64,000 nt of DNA from Plantago major (taxonomy: Eukaryota; Streptophyta; Magnoliopsida; Lamiales; Plantaginaceae), in contig CM048841.1 in NCBI GenBank assembly GCA_026545765.1, forward strand, positions 90,659,419-90,723,418. The letters run 5' to 3'. Position 1 is the first letter of the stretch. Every line of letters begins with the position of its first letter. The translations under genes were made by a program, and so were the position numbers. Under the pieces are notes generated by a model. It saw only the letters and a list, made by a program, of their open reading frames with translations. It was not told the DNA's origin and ran no database searches. Shown one piece after another: positions 23,961 through 33,066 of this stretch.

Positions 23961-23974
23961 CCCCTATTTATAGA
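23961..23974 (-). promoter_or_regulatory. TATA box of the antisense gene in Gypsy 1
   Basis: On the minus strand this reads CTATAAATAGGGGC, a strong plant TATA box, upstream of the antisense exon at 23584 and pointing towards it. An equivalent box (TATAAATAG) precedes the homologous gene of Gypsy 2. Confidence 0.6.
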
Positions 23975-24227
23975 GGGTCATACTGGGAACTCCAACCGTC
24001 GCGATTTTTCGGGATTAAATCTCAATCGTAGATCAAAAATCATCCAACGATGTAGTACAATAATACCAAGTGAAATGACACATCGGTACAAAAAACTTAC
24101 CATAGGATAACACAAGTGAATACAACAAACTTCCCCACTTTCAGGCAAGACACAACACTTGGACTTCAGACGACCACCCATCGGACGCTCCAGCACTTTT
24201 CGGGCCAAGATCACTCGCCAACACTCG

Positions 24228-24360
24228 GACCTTCGTCCGCTCGGATGTTCTCCTACAGACCTTGGTCAGCTTGGATGTTATTTTACGGACCTTCGTCCGC
24301 TCGGATGTTTTCCCACGAACCTTCGTTCGCTTGGACGTTTTCATTCGGACCTTCTCTTTG
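24228..24360. repeat. 30-bp tandem repeat in Gypsy 1 3' region
   Basis: Four full units start at 24228, 24258, 24288 and 24318, with a partial fifth at 24348, each beginning GACCTT(C/G)GT and containing TCGGATGTT or a close variant. The 30-base period is a multiple of three and reads through on both strands (ERTKVRxxTS-like 10-residue repeats on minus), but no gene is evident. Confidence 0.85.
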
Positions 24361-24656
24361 CACAAGAGCTTGGTACGGATAGAACATTCACCTACGGATC
24401 GACCCGTATATCAACAAAGTTACAATACCGACGTTCGGAGTCTATGCTTGGTCTCGCTTACAAATACCCTTTTCTTTCTCAATTTTGTTGCACTCCGGGC
24501 CTTTCCCTTCGAACAGCAACAAAAGTAAGAAAGAAAGGGGGGGGGGAGACAGAGAGACTAAGTTAAGGACCACACGAAGCACGGATTACACCTTTTTTCT
24601 GCTTACGAGAGGCGGATTGGACCAATAGTTCCACAATTATCTTCTACTAAGATACT

Positions 24657-24675
24657 TGGAAACTAGGGGGACATA
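24657..24675 (+). other. Gypsy 1 polypurine tract
   Basis: GGAAACTAGGGGGACATA sits directly before the 3' LTR start at 24676 and would prime plus-strand synthesis. Gypsy 2 has the related AACTGGGGACATA in the same place on its own strand. Confidence 0.75.
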
Positions 24676-25578
24676 TGTTGATACGAAAATATGTCCAATC
24701 CATCATGAGAGCCCTTAGAACAAATCCTAAGGCGTCCTAAATCATCTAATGGATCGAGACACAGTGGTCCGAGCCAACGGTCCGATCCGGGCAGACCCAC
24801 CATGGTCCGATCCACCCTAGAACAGAAGAACAAAGGATCTAAAGCTTACTAGGTCCGACCCACCTGAGTCCGAGCCTCTCTAAGAAAGGAGGCATAGTAC
24901 TTGAACAGTACTGGATCCGACCCAGGGCCTTAGATACGGACGATCACTCGGATCCAACATGACAATCTCATAGGCAACCAAGTAGACAGGCACCAGAGAG
25001 TAGGGGGTCCGAATCGGAAGGGTTGGGCAGGCTTAGAGGACTTCCTCATCTGACAACCCAATACGGTCCGGACCAGGCGTCCGGACCAACCTCTCCAGAC
25101 CTCGGACCTCGGCAGACTATGTCACACCCTCCAAAACTCTCCTAATAATGACTAAACTACCCCTAAAGCCCAAAAAGGGCATGGGCTAGGTATCATTGTT
25201 GGGCCATGGGCCTAGATATGCCTTAGTGGCTCAACCAAAGCCCTACACTTGGCGCGATCTTGGAGAAGCCTTCCACTTTGAGGAAACCCTATATATAGGG
25301 GCACATATCCCCATGCAAAGGTAAGCGATGTTACGAACTTAATCTCGAACAGTATACAGAGTAGATCTCCAGTCTCTCTCAAGTGAAGTCTTATACCGAT
25401 TTGACACTTGGCAAACCGGGTCCTAACCCCCCCTCCAAGCCTCTTGCGCAGGTTCTCACCAAGTGCACAGTGGAAGATTCTTACCCGTTGGTTCTTACGC
25501 AGTGAGGAAGATATCGTCTGGAGCATAACCTGGGCAATTGAAATATTACTAAGTGTTTGGGGAACTATACCCCCAACA
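24676..25578 (+). repeat. Gypsy 1 3' LTR
   Basis: TGTTGATACG...CCCCAACA, 903 bp, closely matching the 5' LTR. It lacks a 15-bp block (CATAAGGTCCGAAC-like, near 11340 in the 5' LTR) and has a shorter poly-C run. Followed by the target duplication AGTTG. Confidence 0.95.
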
Positions 25579-25583
25579 AGTTG
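25579..25583 (+). repeat. Target-site duplication of Gypsy element 1 (right)
   Basis: AGTTG, identical to 10995-10999. Removing the element and one copy of the duplication restores the Copia frame. Confidence 0.95.
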
Positions 25584-26643
25584 CTTAATAAAAAGGGTAA
25601 ATCAATCAACTCTGATGACAGTGTCGTCAAGACACCCACTGATCACAGTAACAAAGAAAACAGTGAACTCAGTAGTTTGAAATCTGTGGAGAGTGTCTGA
25701 TACTGAAAAAGAGAAATCTGTGGAGAGTGTCTCAACAACACCTGGAATCAGAGTCTCAGCTAAGAAAAGGGAAAACAAATTGAAACAGGCTTGGAAAATC
25801 AAGGCTAAGATACTTAGCACAGTTGTTTTCACGGCTTTGAAATCTAACCCTGCAGGTGCATGGTACTTTGATAGTGGTTGCTCTCGTCATATGACTGGAG
25901 AAAAGTCACATCTTAGTGATTTTGTGAAACTAACTACAGGTACCGTAACATATGGCGGTGGGACCAAAGGTAGAATAATTGGTAAAGGGGTCCTAAATCT
26001 CCCTGGATTCCTTCCATTGAAAGGAGTTCTCTTAGTAAAAGGGTTGATGGCTAACCTAATCAACATTAGCCAATTGTGTGATGATAACCTAATGGTACTG
26101 TTTAGTAAGAACACTTGTGAAGTGTTAGATTCTGGAAATCGTTACATTATGACAGGCACCAGGTCTAAGGACAATTGCTATGTGGTGAACAATCAAGTCA
26201 AATGCAATCAACCCAAACTGGAAGATGCGGTACTCTGGCATAAAAGGCTTGGACATGTAAACTACAGAAATCTTGAGAAGTTGATCAAAATTGAAGCTAT
26301 CCGAGGACTTCCAAATCTGAGTAGTCCAGGGAAGATAGTATGTGAGGATTGCCTCAAAGGGAAACAAACAAAAGCTCCTCACAGTCCTGTACTCACGGAT
26401 GGACAATATGTCGGTACTAGTAAGTGCTTTCAATTACTCCATATGGATCTAATGGGTCCCGTAGAAGTTGATAGCTTTGGTGGTAAAAGATATGCTTATG
26501 TGATTGTTGATGATTTTTCTCGTTACTCTTGGGTTAAATTTCTTAAAGAAAAATCAGAAACCTTTGGTGCGTTTAAAACACTGCATGCTAGTATAGTCAA
26601 TTTGTATGGTTCGTCTGTTCCTCGCATTAGATCAGATCATTGA
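25584..26643 (+). pseudogene. Copia protease and first part of integrase
   Basis: Frame 25584-25698 continues gag; a near-repeat of AATCTGTGGAGAGTGTCT (25681 and 25715, 34 bases apart) marks a shift to the pol frame (from 25693). The protease motif WYFDSGCSRHMTG lies at about 25861. Then come the pre-integrase LWHKRLGHVNYRNLEKL and CEDCLKGKQ (HHCC zinc site), and the integrase core start HMDLMGPVE with VDDFSRYSWVKFL. The frame ends at TGA 26641-26643, exactly where the conserved DHGTEF motif needs Gly, so a GGA to TGA change is the simplest cause. Confidence 0.88.
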
Positions 26644-28170
26644 ACTGAATTTGAGAATAAATCCTTTGCTAACTTTTTTGATAAACATGGGATCTTTCAT
26701 GAGTACTCTGCTCCTAAAACACCTCAGCAAAATGGCATAGCTGAACGTAAGAATAGGACTTTGAAAGAAATGGCTAGGGTAATGTTGAACTCTATGAAAG
26801 TTTCCAAACATCTATGGGCTGAAGCTTTAAATACTGCATGTTATCTAACAAATAGAGTCTATCTTAGGCCAGGTACAACCAAAACTCCCTATGAGTTTCT
26901 CAAAGACAAGAAGCCCAATGTTGCACATCTTCGTGTGTTTGGGTGCACTTGCTATATCTTAAATGATAGGGACAATTTGTGTAAATTTGATCCTAAGAGT
27001 GAAAAGGGAATTTTTGTTGGCTACTCTATAAATAGTCATGCGTATAGGATCTATGTCCCTACACGCAGAACTATCATGGAGTCAGTCAATGTTGTATTTG
27101 ATGATTGTGTTAGTGATGCAGAAGTACAGGTTGAGGACGAACCGTACAGTGTTGTGGAAACACCCACTGATCGAGTACCCAGTGTGTCCAACACACCAGA
27201 AGCAGCTCAAGTTCCAGTTCCAACTTATGAACAGGTTGACAGTGGGTCAGACACATCAGATGTTGTGCAAGACGAAGATTCACCTAAATCTCCGTGTATA
27301 CATACTGAACGTACTTCAACTGACAATACGGCTGGTGCTTTGGAAACACCACCAGGTGACTACACAACAGATGGAATCTTTGAAGATCATCTGACAGGTG
27401 ACAATGAAAGGCGTGATCCTCCGCCACGAATCAGAAAAGATCATCCATCCACACAGGTCATCGGAGAGCTCACTGATGGTGTGAAAACGCGTGTCAAAGA
27501 ACGCTTGGATTACAAAAAGATGGTAAATCTTCATGTGTGTTTTCAACACACTACCGATCAGGTGCAAGTTTCTTGTTTTGTATCCTCCTTTGAACCTAAA
27601 AATGTGAATCAAGCGCTTAAGGATACTCATTGGATAAATGCAATGCAGGAAGAACTCTTACAATTTACCAAAAATAAAGTTTGGACTCTTGTTCCACGTC
27701 CTAATAATGTCAATATAATTGGGACTAAATGGATTTTTAAGAATAAAAGCGATGAAAATGGTATAATTGTTAGAAATAAGGCACGGTTAGTTGCTCAAGG
27801 GTTTACACAGGTTCAAGGAGTGGACTTTGATGAGACTTTTGCTCCTGTGGCTAGAATTGAATCTATTCGTTTACTTCTTGCTATTGCTTGTCATCTGCGT
27901 ATCACCTTATATCAAATGGATGTAAAGGCAGCGTTTCTAAATGGATACATTGACAAAGAGGTCTATGTTGAACAACCCAAAGGGTTTGTTGATCCATATC
28001 ATCCTGAATATGTGTATAAACCTGATAAGGCTTTGTATGGCTTAAAACAAGCACCTAGAGCTTGGTATGATAGACTTACAGAATTTTTATTAAAGTTTGG
28101 TTTCATTCGTGGTGAAGGTGATCGGACCTTATTTATACTCAGATCTAAGAATTGCTCAGATTTATGTTGA
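26644..28170 (+). pseudogene. Copia integrase end and reverse transcriptase
   Basis: Same frame as before the TGA. Integrase: TEFENKSF, TPQQNGIAERKNRTL with the catalytic Glu (about 26720-26760), then VFGCTCY and FVGYS. RT begins at about 27600: WINAMQEELLQFTKN, LVPRPNNVNIIGTKWIFKNK, RLVAQGFTQ, VDFDETFAPVARIESIRLL, QMDVKAAFLNG (first Asp) and LYGLKQAPRAWYDRL. The frame is lost at about 28140-28170, just before the YVDD motif, which is found in the next frame. The acidic linker at 27100-27450 separates integrase and RT, as usual. Confidence 0.9.
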
Positions 28171-29104
28171 TGACATAGTTTTTGGATCAACTAACAAGTC
28201 TACTCTAGATAAGTTTGTTGAAACTATGACATGTACATTCGAGATGAGCATGATTGGCGAACTTTCCTTCTTTTTAGGTTTGCAAGTTAAGCGGAAACCC
28301 AATGGGATGTTTCTATCACAGGAAAAGTATGTTAAAAACCTAGTGGAAAGGTTTGGGTTAACTGCAGCAAAGCCCTACAAGACACCTATGTCCTCAAGTA
28401 TCAAGATCTCCAAGGATGGTGCAGGCGAGTGTGTTGACCACACCCTGTATCGATCCATGATTGGCAGTCTTCTATACCTCTCAGCCACTCAACCAGACAT
28501 CATGTACTCAGTATGTGTATGTGCCAGGTATCATACTGATCCTCGTGCTTCCCATTTAGTAGCTGTTAAAAGAATCCTTAAATACATTTTTGGTACTGCT
28601 TCTTTGGGCATTTGGTTTTCTAGGGACACTAATGCCAATCTTGTTGGTTATAGTGATTCAGATTAGGCAGGGGATCTTGATGATAGAAAATCTACAAGTG
28701 GTGGATGTTTCTATTTAGGGAATAATCTAGTGTCTTGGTACAGTAAAAAACAGAACTGTGTATCTCTTTCAACCGCTGAATCCGAGTAGATAGCCGCAGG
28801 TAGTTGTGTCACCCAATTAGTATGGTTAAATCACATGTTGCATGATTATGGTTTGGAAAGTGATACTCTTCTGATGTTCTGTGACAATTTGAGTGCTATT
28901 AATATATCCAAAAATCCTATCCAACATTCTAGAACAAAGCACATAGATATAAGACACCATTTTTTGCGTGATTTGGTCGAGTCAAAGCTTATTGATATTC
29001 AACATATAGAAACCACAAATCAGTTAGCTGACATCTTTACCAAACCCCTAGATACTGAGAGATTTCTTAGTCTTAGGAAATCTCTTGGAATGTGCATAGT
29101 CTAA
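28160..29104 (+). pseudogene. Copia reverse transcriptase end and RNase H
   Basis: IYVDDIVFGSTN (about 28160-28190) gives the RT active site. Then come FFLGLQVKR, Y-x-SMIGSLLYLSATQPDIMYSV and the RNase H: LVGYSDSD (stop TAG at 28664-28666, replacing the usual Trp), GDLDDRKSTSGGCFYLG, VSLSTAESE (second stop at about 28787, replacing a Tyr), CDNLSAI and HIDIRHHFLRD, ending in LADIFTKPL and a stop at 29104. The nonsense changes are single-base, typical of decay after insertion. Confidence 0.9.
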
Positions 29105-29631
29105 AAAGTCTGAGTGCTTTGGTGTGTCCGCAACACCACCGGAACACACCTACTTTGTTTGTGGTGTTATGTGTTATAATCTTGTTATTAATCCTTCTCC
29201 GCTTCTCTTTCTTACAGTTACTATAGGTTTTAACCTTGTGTGTGTCTAGGACTCTCAATTTCTTGAATTTTTGGGCTCTTAACTATCTTGTTTCATGTGC
29301 CTCCTTTTTGTAAATAAAGTGCTCGTGTGTGTGCAGAACACCTTGTGATTTGTGGGTTAAAGTCACCTGATTATGGATTGTCTTTTACCACTCTTTGGAC
29401 AAATAAAAACTCCGTTTTTTTCTTTACTTTATGGTTGTTGATGGGATACCAGATATAGTCGGTAGTTGTACTGGGGTCTGAGGAGTTCCGGCTGCCTGCA
29501 TCTGGTGTGACTATTTGACTTGAGGTTTTCTCTAAAAAGGTGATGTGGTAAATTTGTACGCATTGGGTTACTGGGGTGTTGAAGTTCCGTCTTTCTCCAT
29601 TCGTTTATGTACTCACCGTATTCTTTGTGAA

Positions 29632-29766
29632 TGCGATTGAGATGTTAGGAGTTCATTTTCATTCAATTAGTTACCCTTGTCAAATAAAATATATATGCAT
29701 ATATATTTTATTTGACAAGGGTAACTAAGTGAATGAAGGCAGCCGGAACTCCTAACATCTCAATCG
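29632..29766. repeat. Long near-perfect palindrome
   Basis: Arms of about 66 bases meet at ATATATATGCATATATAT (centre 29698/29699). GTTACCCTTGTCAAATAAAA on the left is matched exactly on the right, and GATTGAGATGTTAGGAGTT on the left by AACTCCTAACATCTCAATC on the right. The right arm has an extra GCAGCCGG block. No loop remains, so it could form a cruciform or a strong RNA hairpin. Confidence 0.9.
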
Positions 29767-29797
29767 TACCACAAGCCTTTTCAGCAACATGGGTGAG

Positions 29798-29869
29798 TAC
29801 ATATACATATACATACATACATACATACATACATACATACATACATACATACATACATACATACATACA

Positions 29870-29936
<67 letters not shown>
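29798..29936. repeat. Microsatellite (CATA)n followed by (TA)n
   Basis: About 25 CATA units (to about 29896) run into about 20 TA units (to 29936). Frames through it (for example MYVCMYVC) are artefacts. Confidence 0.98.
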
Positions 29937-29941
<5 letters not shown>

Positions 29942-30653
29942 TGCTTCTAATTTTGATTATCTTGCTGGAGTATAATAAAAAGTTTTGGTTTGTGTATCTA
30001 ATGGTCTGTGATTAGGTGTTCTGACAACACCATGGTCGTGAGTGTGTTCTGCCAACACTTTTCTTTCTCCTTCTTCTTCTCTGTGGAGGTATGTGTTTTT
30101 AGTTCAGTTTGAGTTTCTCTTTGTCTTTGAGTTGGGGTGCTCTGGACACACCATGCTTATGACTGCTAGTATTGTTATGTGTTTCCTTCCCTCTCTTTCT
30201 CTCACTCTGCATGGGGTGCATGTGGTTATGGGTGTTACTTTGAGTCCTACGTTTATGATGAGTTAGTTAATACTGAGACTTAGTTCTGTTGGTTACTGTA
30301 CCATTAAAATAGAATTATTCCTTAAATACTAATTTTTATCACTTATTGATTTTGTATTAATCATTATCCTTGATTGCTCCAAAGATTTACAATAGTGCCT
30401 CTTTAATGCTAATTGCCTATTTTTAGTATCATTGCAGTTAAGAGCTACCATTACTCCAAATGTGCTTCCATTACTCCCTTAATCACCGCCCACACTTCGA
30501 GCCTCCAACTCCTAGTTTCTCTTCCCCACGTCTGTCAGTCCCCCTCCTTTTATTCCCCTTTCTCTGTTTCTTCTTTCTCTCTTACACTCTCACAGTCCCT
30601 CATCTCTCCCATTCTCCATTCTCTCATACCCTTCCAAATTCTCTTCGCTCTCA

Positions 30654-31204
30654 ATGGCCCCCAAATCCGCCAATAAATCGGCCAAACGAAAATTCTCCCA
30701 ACCCCCAAAAGCCCCCACGAAACCTAGGGTTTCCACCTCCAACTCACTAGTGCCAAGCTCATCATCTCCTACTCCCAATCCATGCCGGGCACTGATTTTG
30801 GCACCAATGGCTTCTCACTCTCAGGCGCAATCGGACAATGCGGGGACTAGGGTTCCACCAGCAGACCCATCCCCTGCCTCTACTGCTGCATCTCCAGAGC
30901 CCGTCCCATTGGTGGTTTTACCGCCACTTTTTGAATCAACCAAGGTTTTACTCCACGGACTAAGGATGTGTTTGACACACCTGGAGTTATGAAAATAACT
31001 CATAGCATGCTTGGAGGGGCTCACCATTTGGACTTACCATGGTTTGATGCGGCTGGTGGAGAAACAAGAGATGATGGGATTCTTCCGGTACCTAGGGCGG
31101 TGCTACAGGCTCAGAGGGACCTCATTGCACAACAGATTGCAGGATTGCAGCAGGTGCAGGCCAATCTGGATGTTTTGCTTTCCACACATCAAGGGGGAGA
31201 TTAG
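30654..31204 (+). pseudogene. Env-like ORF remnant of the Sirevirus
   Basis: Starts MAPKSANKSAKRKFSQPPKA (30654), basic then Pro/Ser-rich, and stops at 30992. The frame 30968-31204 continues with a C-terminal coiled-coil stretch AQRDLIAQQIAGLQQVQANL just before the 3' LTR. An extra ORF in this place, with a basic start, a Pro-rich part and coiled coils, is typical of Sireviruses and is called env-like by position. This copy is short, lacks the large middle part and is frameshifted near 30965. No transmembrane segment is seen, so an envelope role is not supported here. Confidence 0.6.
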
Positions 31205-31375
31205 TGGTGTTTTGCAAACACCAGTGGCATGAATTTGGATTTCTGTTTTATGTTTCTTTCTTTTTAATTCAGACACTGCTCTATTATTATTTTGGGTCTG
31301 TAATATTCTGAATTCTAGCTTCTGTGACTTTTTGGATCTTTTGCTGTTTTATGCTAGCATGATCATTATGAATTT

Positions 31376-31384
31376 GAGGGGGGG
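31376..31384 (+). other. Copia polypurine tract (upstream of 3' LTR)
   Basis: GAGGGGGGG about 100 bases before the 3' LTR, with a second purine-rich stretch CTAAGGGAGAGA at 31471-31482 immediately before it. Sireviruses often have more than one such tract. Confidence 0.55.
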
Positions 31385-31483
31385 CAATTTCTCTTCAGTT
31401 TATTTTGTTTGGTTAGTATATGTTGTTGACATATGTTACAGGTTTAAGGTGATGTGAAGAAAGGCAAAAACTAAGGGAGAGAA

Positions 31484-32315
31484 TGTATGTGTGACTACTG
31501 GGGGTGTTTTGTTAACATCCACAGCATTTGTACTAGTGTTTTAAGAACACTGTGGATTCAGTGTTCTCGTCACACTGGTTAATTAGTCACACTTCGATAT
31601 ATATATGTATTATAGTTTTTAACTTTATTCTAACTCTAATATTGTTCCACAGTTTTTAGTTGGATTCTGTGTGCAGATATTTTAGGATACAAGATCTTAT
31701 GGAATCTAGGAGATTTGAGCAAATCAAGGAGTGCGTATTCGTCTGTGCCAAGGAAGGAAATAGAATCCGACTAGGATTCTAGTTACAAGGTTATAACAGG
31801 TATCAATGTAGGACTCTACGGTACATCTGTAGCGGCTTTCTAGCCTATATATATATGAGTCGACATTGAAGACATGACACGAAGCAAGCTTATTATTCTC
31901 TCAAGAATAGTCATATAGATTCGTGTATTGTCTAAGGTTTTCCGAGTTGTATCTATCTAGTGTTCTCTATAGGTTAGAGATTGATAGGTAGATTGGTAGA
32001 GGTAGCTCTTTACGTCTACTCGGTTGTTTTGCATCTAGAGATATTCGTAAGAATAAATCTAGACTAGTCTTGTATTCATTAACGTTATTGTTTTGTGGAT
32101 ATTTTCGCCTTGAGGCTCGGTGGATTATAACAATATAATCTGCTAGAAACTTATATCTTGTCTTATTTATTTCCGCTGTTTATTTAGAGTCAAGTATAAG
32201 TTTGTGTTAGGTTTTCAAGATCGGTGTCTTCAGCACATTGGTTCAAGGTACATCAGAACAGGTGTTCTGTACACACTGGTCTTGCTGGTAGATTTAGTTT
32301 AGTGTCAAATCTGGG
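31484..32315 (+). repeat. Copia 3' LTR (right end lost)
   Basis: Begins TGTATGTGTGACTACTGG and parallels the 5' LTR up to GTGTCAAATCTGGGTC at 32315, where the last bases (CTTCA in the 5' LTR) are missing and a LINE tail starts. Many substitutions relative to the 5' LTR indicate old age. Confidence 0.85.
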
Positions 32316-32571
32316 TCAAATCTTGCTAGACGAGAGAGGTATCGTGGGTACTCCGGAAGATTGGGAGATCGAGGTTCCGGTTGGATTTTGACTGGGCTTA
32401 TGTGTACTTTGAGACTTTTTTTGGAGATACTGTGGATCTGATAGTTTTTTCTCAGTTTTTTGGTGGTTGTGATTTAGCTTTTTGTAATTGACTATGTACT
32501 TGTGGAACATTCCTGATGTTCCTTGGAGCAATAAAATCTTTTACTTCTTCAAAAAAAAAAAAAAAAAAAAC
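32316..32571 (+). mobile_element. Second truncated LINE 3' tail with poly(A)
   Basis: Fragment ending GGAGCAATAAAATCTTTTACTTC and a run of about 20 A. It contains the same hairpin GGAACATTCCTGATGTTCC (32504-32522) as the tail at 7240-7393, though the flanking sequence differs. It joins the Copia 3' LTR exactly where the LTR's final bases are missing. Confidence 0.65.
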
Positions 32572-33066
32572 TATTTCAATATACATGTTATTTTTCACAA
32601 GTTCAAAACTCTAAAACAACTGAACATGAAAAAAGTAAGAATGAGATTAATGTTACCATTTCTTCTACAAGTGAAGCAAAGTTCTTGCTGCTGGTCGTGT
32701 GGATGATCTTTTGTTGAGCTCTACTTCTCTTGTTAGTGGCTTCTACTTTCTGTCCAGAAAATGTCACCAATTAATTTACATATTGATGAAACAATGTATG
32801 AATAAAAACATGTATATGTGTTTAGTCTGAAATTGGAATATTGTAAGCTTAATTTATGCAAGAGCATACCTTTGACTGACTTGATTTCCAAAAATGTACT
32901 ATTGAGTAATTGTTGATTTATATATTGACAGTTTAGTGATTCTTTTTTTCTTCTTTCTTGCTCTTTTTGTCTTTGGTAGCTTTAATTTTTCTGACTGTAA
33001 TATCTGGAATCTGGATTCAGCTTTGATTGAGATTTATCATTCATTTCCATTGAGTTTTGAGTTAAC
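32572..33066. other. Upstream region of the TIFY gene
   Basis: AT-rich, no gene of its own; it probably holds the 5' UTR and promoter of the TIFY gene that starts at 33067. No clear TATA box chosen. Confidence 0.4.

Larger units (their letters stand above)
11000..25578 (+). mobile_element. Tat-lineage Ty3/Gypsy retrotransposon 1, nested in the Copia gag-pol
   Basis: A 14.6-kb full-length insertion with LTRs 11000-11924 and 24676-25578, 5-bp target duplication AGTTG, primer-binding site, polypurine tract, gag, protease, RT, RNase H, a second archaeal-type RNase H, integrase, and a long 3' region with a gene on the opposite strand. The two RNase H domains and the antisense 3' gene are traits of the plant Tat group (Retand/Grande/Ogre-like). 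The LTRs are very similar apart from a few indels and one divergent patch near 11221-11275 against 24893-24950, so it is much younger than its Copia host. Stops in gag and pol mean it is not autonomous. Confidence 0.95.
29105..30653 (+). other. Copia 3' non-coding region with dyad repeats
   Basis: No conserved frame. It holds several 17-19 bp dyads of the form GGTGTTnnnnnAACACC (29121, 30015-30031, 30041-30059, 30136-30152), a long palindrome (29632-29766) and a CATA/TA microsatellite. Long 3' regions with clustered palindromic motifs are a known trait of Sireviruses. Confidence 0.7.
8361..32315 (+). mobile_element. Sirevirus-type Ty1/Copia retrotransposon, interrupted by a Gypsy element
   Basis: Two related LTRs (8361-9227 and 31484-32315) enclose a primer-binding site, gag, protease, integrase, reverse transcriptase and RNase H in Copia order, and then a 2.3-kb 3' region with an env-like ORF remnant. 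The gag (DUF4219/UBN2 type with two CCHC boxes), the long 3' region and the many short dyad repeats point to the Sirevirus (Maximus/SIRE) lineage. Without the inserted Gypsy (11000-25578) the element is about 9.4 kb. The LTRs differ by many substitutions and indels, so it is old. Coding stops at 10310, 25698, 26641, 28666 and 28787 and a frameshift near 28150 make it inactive. Confidence 0.92.

Noticed and set aside
29708..29975. Frames with Met-Tyr-Val-Cys or Tyr-Ile-His-Thr repeats
   Set aside because: Pure translation of the CATA/TA microsatellite; no start context or conservation.
30654..31204. Functional envelope gene in the Copia element
   Set aside because: Short, frameshifted and without a visible transmembrane segment; env-like only by position.
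8361..32315. CRISPR-like regular spacing of the GGTGTT dyads
   Set aside because: Spacing is irregular, spacers are not unit-sized and the genome is a plant.
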